A stretch of DNA of 64,000 nucleotides from Candidatus Thiodiazotropha endoloripes (GTDB taxonomy: Bacteria > Pseudomonadota > Gammaproteobacteria > Chromatiales > Chromatiaceae). Below, piece after piece: positions 61,438 to 64,000 of this stretch. Location: the NCBI GenBank assembly GCA_001709035.1, contig LVKA01000011.1:558001-622000 (forward strand), read 5' to 3'. Position 1 is the first letter of the stretch. Each line of letters starts with the position of its first letter. The notes under the pieces are model-generated. The model saw only the letters and a list, made by a program, of their open reading frames with translations, was not told the DNA's origin and did no database searches. The position numbers and the translations under genes were made by a program.

Positions 61438-62670
61438 TTAGTTCCTTTCAATATTATTGGTTTTTATTTCGTCACCCTTGCCATTTCCTGTGATGTCAAC
61501 TCTTTTCAGTGTCATTGAACCTGCGTCTTCGGCATGTTCCTCCTCATCTTCCACAAGCCACTGCTCGATCTTGATGCCATACTTTTTGTTATTGGTGGCG
61601 CTAACGGATTTGAGGACGGTTTCTATTTTACCTTCTCCAAGTTCTGTGAATTGAATACCGTCATCACCACTCGCGTCAACATCGACTCTTTTGAGTTTGG
61701 CTTCTATGTCTCCGGCATCTTCTTCATCTAATTTGATTGCCTCATCATTATTGTTAAAAGCGCTAACGCGTTTAAATTTGGCTTCAATATTGCCATCACC
61801 GGCTTCATCAAAATCCAAACCTTCGTCCTTATTGTTGTTGACGACCAGGTTGGTCAAGATTGCCTCTATATTGCCATCATCAGCTTCGTCGATATCAAAT
61901 CCATCGTCCAGATCTTCCTCGTTGTAGAAGCCATTGTCGTTGAGAGAGACTCGATTCATGTAAACTTCTACATTTCCATCTCCAGCTTCATCCAGTTCAA
62001 TGCCGTCACCACCGTTGTTGTCAATGGTAGTGTTGGAGATAAAGGCGTAGATATCACCATGACTTCTCTCATCGACCCGAACGCCATCAAAATCTATCGC
62101 GCCGGTACCATTGTACTCAAATGTACAACGGGTCAACTTTAACTCAATACCCAATGCAGAACCGGATCTACCGTCATCAAAGGCATCGGCATTATCATCG
62201 ACGTGTAAACCATAGAGAGCGGAATGAGAAATGGTGACTCGGTCAAGGTTTACTGAGACATCATCACCAGAAGCATCGGCAGGAACGTTTATCACAATGC
62301 CTCTGGTGGCGCTGTTGATTACCTTGAGGTTCTTGATCTTCACCTCACCGGCAGTATCGAATATCAACGTAGCGTCTTCCGTTGCGGCTGTAAGATTGGA
62401 ATCCAGTACAAAACTTCCAGCGTTTGAACCATCGATGGTAGATCCCTTACCGACCAGGGTAATGGATTGTTCTCCCCTATAGATGGCCGGAGCACTCAAG
62501 CTGATGTGGGAATATTTTTTAAACACGATCTCATCGATCTCCGGATTGTAGGAGGCTTGTTGAAATGCATCCTGAAGAGAACTCTCATCATAAACAATGA
62601 CAGATTCGCCTAAGACCTGTGTGCTAACAGAAGTACAAATCAGAAGAGATAGCAGTGTAAGTTTGTTCAT
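61438..62670 (-). CDS. Secreted right-handed beta-helix protein with acidic 27-residue repeats
   Basis: A 410-residue protein. A signal peptide (MNKLTLLSLLICTSVSTQVLGE) precedes a pectate-lyase-like parallel beta-helix start (DEIVFKKYSHISLSAPAIYRG, IDGSNAG). From about residue 205 seven tandem units of roughly 27 residues follow, with consensus GDGNIEAxxxRVxxxNNxDxGIxFDEA; each carries an acidic turn (DEAGDG). Such turns may bind calcium or cations (inference). No catalytic residues of polysaccharide lyases are apparent. It ends with a basic-polar tail. The ATG at 62670 is chosen; one at 62682 is equally in frame. No partner gene is adjacent. Confidence 0.8.
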   Translation of the reverse strand: MNKLTLLSLLICTSVSTQVLGESVIVYDESSLQDAFQQASYNPEIDEIVFKKYSHISLSAPAIYRGEQSITLVGKGSTIDGSNAGSFVLDSNLTAATEDATLIFDTAGEVKIKNLKVINSATRGIVINVPADASGDDVSVNLDRVTISHSALYGLHVDDNADAFDDGRSGSALGIELKLTRCTFEYNGTGAIDFDGVRVDERSHGDIYAFISNTTIDNNGGDGIELDEAGDGNVEVYMNRVSLNDNGFYNEEDLDDGFDIDEADDGNIEAILTNLVVNNNKDEGLDFDEAGDGNIEAKFKRVSAFNNNDEAIKLDEEDAGDIEAKLKRVDVDASGDDGIQFTELGEGKIETVLKSVSATNNKKYGIKIEQWLVEDEEEHAEDAGSMTLKRVDITGNGKGDEIKTNNIERN

Positions 62671-62682
62671 ATTGTTTTCCAT

Positions 62683-63048
62683 ACTAAATAATTATAATTC
62701 TATCAACGATAATGGTTGAGGATGACGCTAATATGACAGATAGATTTCAGTTGAACAGTAATCAGTTAATGTGTACACATAAATCAGCGGGTTATCTAAT
62801 CAGAATTATGATTTACCGTCTATCCTCTCACCCTTAATCCACAACCGTTCAACTGTCAAACGTTTTCAGATCGTAAAATATCAATCTCAGATAAGCGTGT
62901 TGGATCGAGACGAATGAACTCATTCTCACGCACAGGCAATTGGAAGGGTTAGGCATGGAAGGAATTAATCAACAATGTTCTCAAGTTACTTACAGTACTA
63001 CAGATGGACTCTATATAAAGTCATTACATCAGATTCTCGGGCTAGGGG
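62683..63048. other. Upstream region of the beta-helix gene
   Basis: AT-rich, with no supportable gene. It must hold the beta-helix promoter on the minus strand; no consensus pair was picked with confidence. Confidence 0.35.
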
Positions 63049-63198
63049 TTATTCAGAACACTCGGACTGGTTGACGATTCCAACCATTCTGTTCGGATGA
63101 GTACACACCACTTCCTGAAAATCGTTTTGCTCAGAGGCTGTGTGGTCGTTAGATAGCTCGATAATTTTGACTACCCATTGTGGGGGTATGTAATCCAT
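63049..63198 (-). CDS. Possible 49-residue peptide
   Basis: ATG at 63198 preceded by GAGGTGGTAA (GAGG at about six bases) opens a 49-codon frame, MDYIPPQWVVKIIELSNDHT...VGIVNQSECSE. It is hydrophilic, with no signal peptide. The family is not recognised. It lies in a gene-poor region beside a decayed gene, so it may itself be a remnant. Confidence 0.35.
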   Translation of the reverse strand: MDYIPPQWVVKIIELSNDHTASEQNDFQEVVCTHPNRMVGIVNQSECSE

Positions 63199-63366
63199 TT
63201 ACCACCTCAGTTATCAAGACGAGATTGGTAACTCGACTTGGAATCCATAATAGCCTGTTTATTAGGATATTAATTCATATTAAGCTACTCTCGGTAGGTA
63301 GTTCGGTGTGGCCTTTGTACGAGTGATAGGAGATTACATTCTCTCGGTTTGTCCATTTTTAAGATA

Positions 63367-63811
63367 GTGACTATTAACTTCACGTCGTCGCCGGTATTGA
63401 AGGTCACTTCAATGGGCAATCATGATGGTACCGCCTAAAGTCGCCGGTTGAATGTCAACTTGCTGCCAGAGGTGACCGGGAGCGGCTATCTTACCCTGGA
63501 GGTTGGGGGAGGCTGTGTCACTGTCCAGGCCGTGGGGGGCAATCGGTTCAATGCCTGCACCTGAGCTGTTTGGTTACATTTACCACTACGGCTTGCTGGA
63601 ATTTACCCTGCCCTGTGAAATCTCCAATATCACCGCCTACTACCATATACCCGGTTTGACCTCTCTTGTGGCTGGCGTTTGCAGACAGGCTGGTTCGGGA
63701 TTTCTGCGCGCTACGCGGCCGATTCCCAGTCTTTCCAAGCTGGCGGTTCTATTGCTTGTCATGCTTGTCGGCGTTGTAGCTGTTGATTCGTTCAAACGGG
63801 TCTTTCTCTAA
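63367..63811 (+). pseudogene. Decayed C-terminal part of a choice-of-anchor-U / IPTL-CTERM surface protein
   Basis: Three fragments in order match one known protein type. In frame from 63367, VTINFTSS...GNHDGTA, then an in-frame stop, then SRRLNVNLLPEVTGSGYLTLEVGGGCVTVQAV, resemble the start of a choice-of-anchor-U domain. After a frame change near 63550, YIYHYGLLEFTLPCEIS and ITAYYHIPG continue it. The last part, RPIPSLSKLAVLLLVMLVGV followed by a basic tail, is an IPTL-CTERM sorting signal. A large piece between the last two parts is missing. Stop, frameshift and deletion show it is not functional. Proteins of this type are anchored at the cell surface by exosortase-like enzymes. Confidence 0.75.
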
Positions 63812-64000
63812 CCAGTCTCTGGTCAGGTATCGGTTCTCACCAGGGGCATTGACCCCGCTGGTGTCTATTGGATTTGCAACAACTCGGTGTTCGTCTGATC
63901 GCTGACCAGTACAATGAGGCCAGCTGACAGCCCCTTGTTGGTTCATTCTGAAGGTCTGTTTTCCATTTCGGGGTGCGAAATCTCGTTCAGCTTCCGTTAA
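63749..64000 (-). CDS. C-terminal end of an unidentified protein entering from the right edge
   Basis: On the minus strand the frame is open from the window edge (LTEAERDFAPRNGKQTF...) to a stop at 63749. It includes VSWPHCTGQRSDEHRVVANP and GENRYLTRDWLEKDPFERIN, a coding-like composition. No family is recognised. The last 20 codons overlap the IPTL-CTERM relic on the opposite strand, so the natural end may have been changed. Confidence 0.4.
   Translation of the reverse strand, partial: LTEAERDFAPRNGKQTFRMNQQGAVSWPHCTGQRSDEHRVVANPIDTSGVNAPGENRYLTRDWLEKDPFERINSYNADKHDKQ

Noticed and set aside
61210-61518. 102-codon plus-strand frame
   Set aside because: Runs antisense into the beta-helix gene, has no recognisable domain and unlikely composition.
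62905-62960. CACGCACAGGCAA resembling the start of a GEMM c-di-GMP riboswitch
   Set aside because: The second conserved arm (GGGACGCAAAGCC type) and the tetraloop-receptor stem are not present downstream.

Overview
The window reads as chromosomal DNA of a gammaproteobacterium. The gene order repeatedly matches the Pseudomonas/Chromatiales core: rpmB-rpmG-radC-coaBC-algC-argB-slmA-pyrE, pilT-pilU beside yggS-proC-yggT, the minor pilin cluster fimT-pilV-pilW-pilX-pilY1-pilE beside ispH-fkpB and thiO, and argA-argE. Moderate GC content, many signalling and redox genes and short palindromic repeats would fit a sulfur-oxidising Chromatiales-type lineage (for example Sedimenticola/Thiodiazotropha relatives), but that is inference; no taxonomic marker gene is present.

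Layout. 1-1.3 kb: 3' part of a hydantoinase/oxoprolinase. 1.3-11 kb: ribosomal proteins L33/L28, a frame-disrupted radC, CoA synthesis, a membrane-anchored phosphomannomutase, argB, slmA, a DUF4124 protein, a TSUP permease and pyrE, with two kinds of palindromic repeat around pyrE. 11-14 kb: AmpG permease, a UreH-like membrane protein and DUF4426. 14.3-23.2 kb: a dynamin-like GTPase, yggU-yggT-proC-yggS, divergent pilT-pilU, and small conserved proteins. 23.3-32.8 kb (minus strand): tRNA-Thr, thiO, the minor pilin operon, ispH, fkpB and a ketopantoate-reductase-like protein. 33-41 kb: rimO, a DUF2892 protein, an APH-kinase fusion, and a LysR regulator divergent from a pirin / cytochrome b561 / WrbA-like / YceI redox operon. 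41-50 kb: leuA divergent from an Lrp regulator, a STAS-like protein, a solitary GspE/PilB-type ATPase, a DUF5666 lipoprotein with a clear promoter and palindrome, a GGDEF protein whose catalytic motif is lost while its RxxD I-site is kept, and a bacteriohemerythrin. 50-64 kb: a 46-codon membrane peptide, argA-argE, PilZ, GlcG-like, hemolysin III, DUF302, an outer-membrane barrel, DUF535, MscS, an intact PAS-GGDEF cyclase, a secreted beta-helix protein with acidic 27-residue repeats, and a decayed choice-of-anchor-U/IPTL-CTERM gene.

How the genes fit together. Three themes recur. One is type IV pilus dynamics: the retraction ATPases PilT/PilU and the complete minor pilin plus PilY1 tip complex. 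The second is cyclic-di-GMP: one apparently active cyclase, one degenerate GGDEF candidate receptor and a PilZ receptor. The third is arginine synthesis (argA, argB, argE). No CRISPR array, complete insertion sequence, prophage or defence island is visible. The most unusual material is a MITE-like repeat family with two full copies and two partial ends, the degenerate GGDEF with retained I-site, the acidic beta-helix protein, the IPTL-CTERM relic, several well-signalled tiny genes, and a dynamin-like GTPase in a slot where Pseudomonas carries metX-metW.
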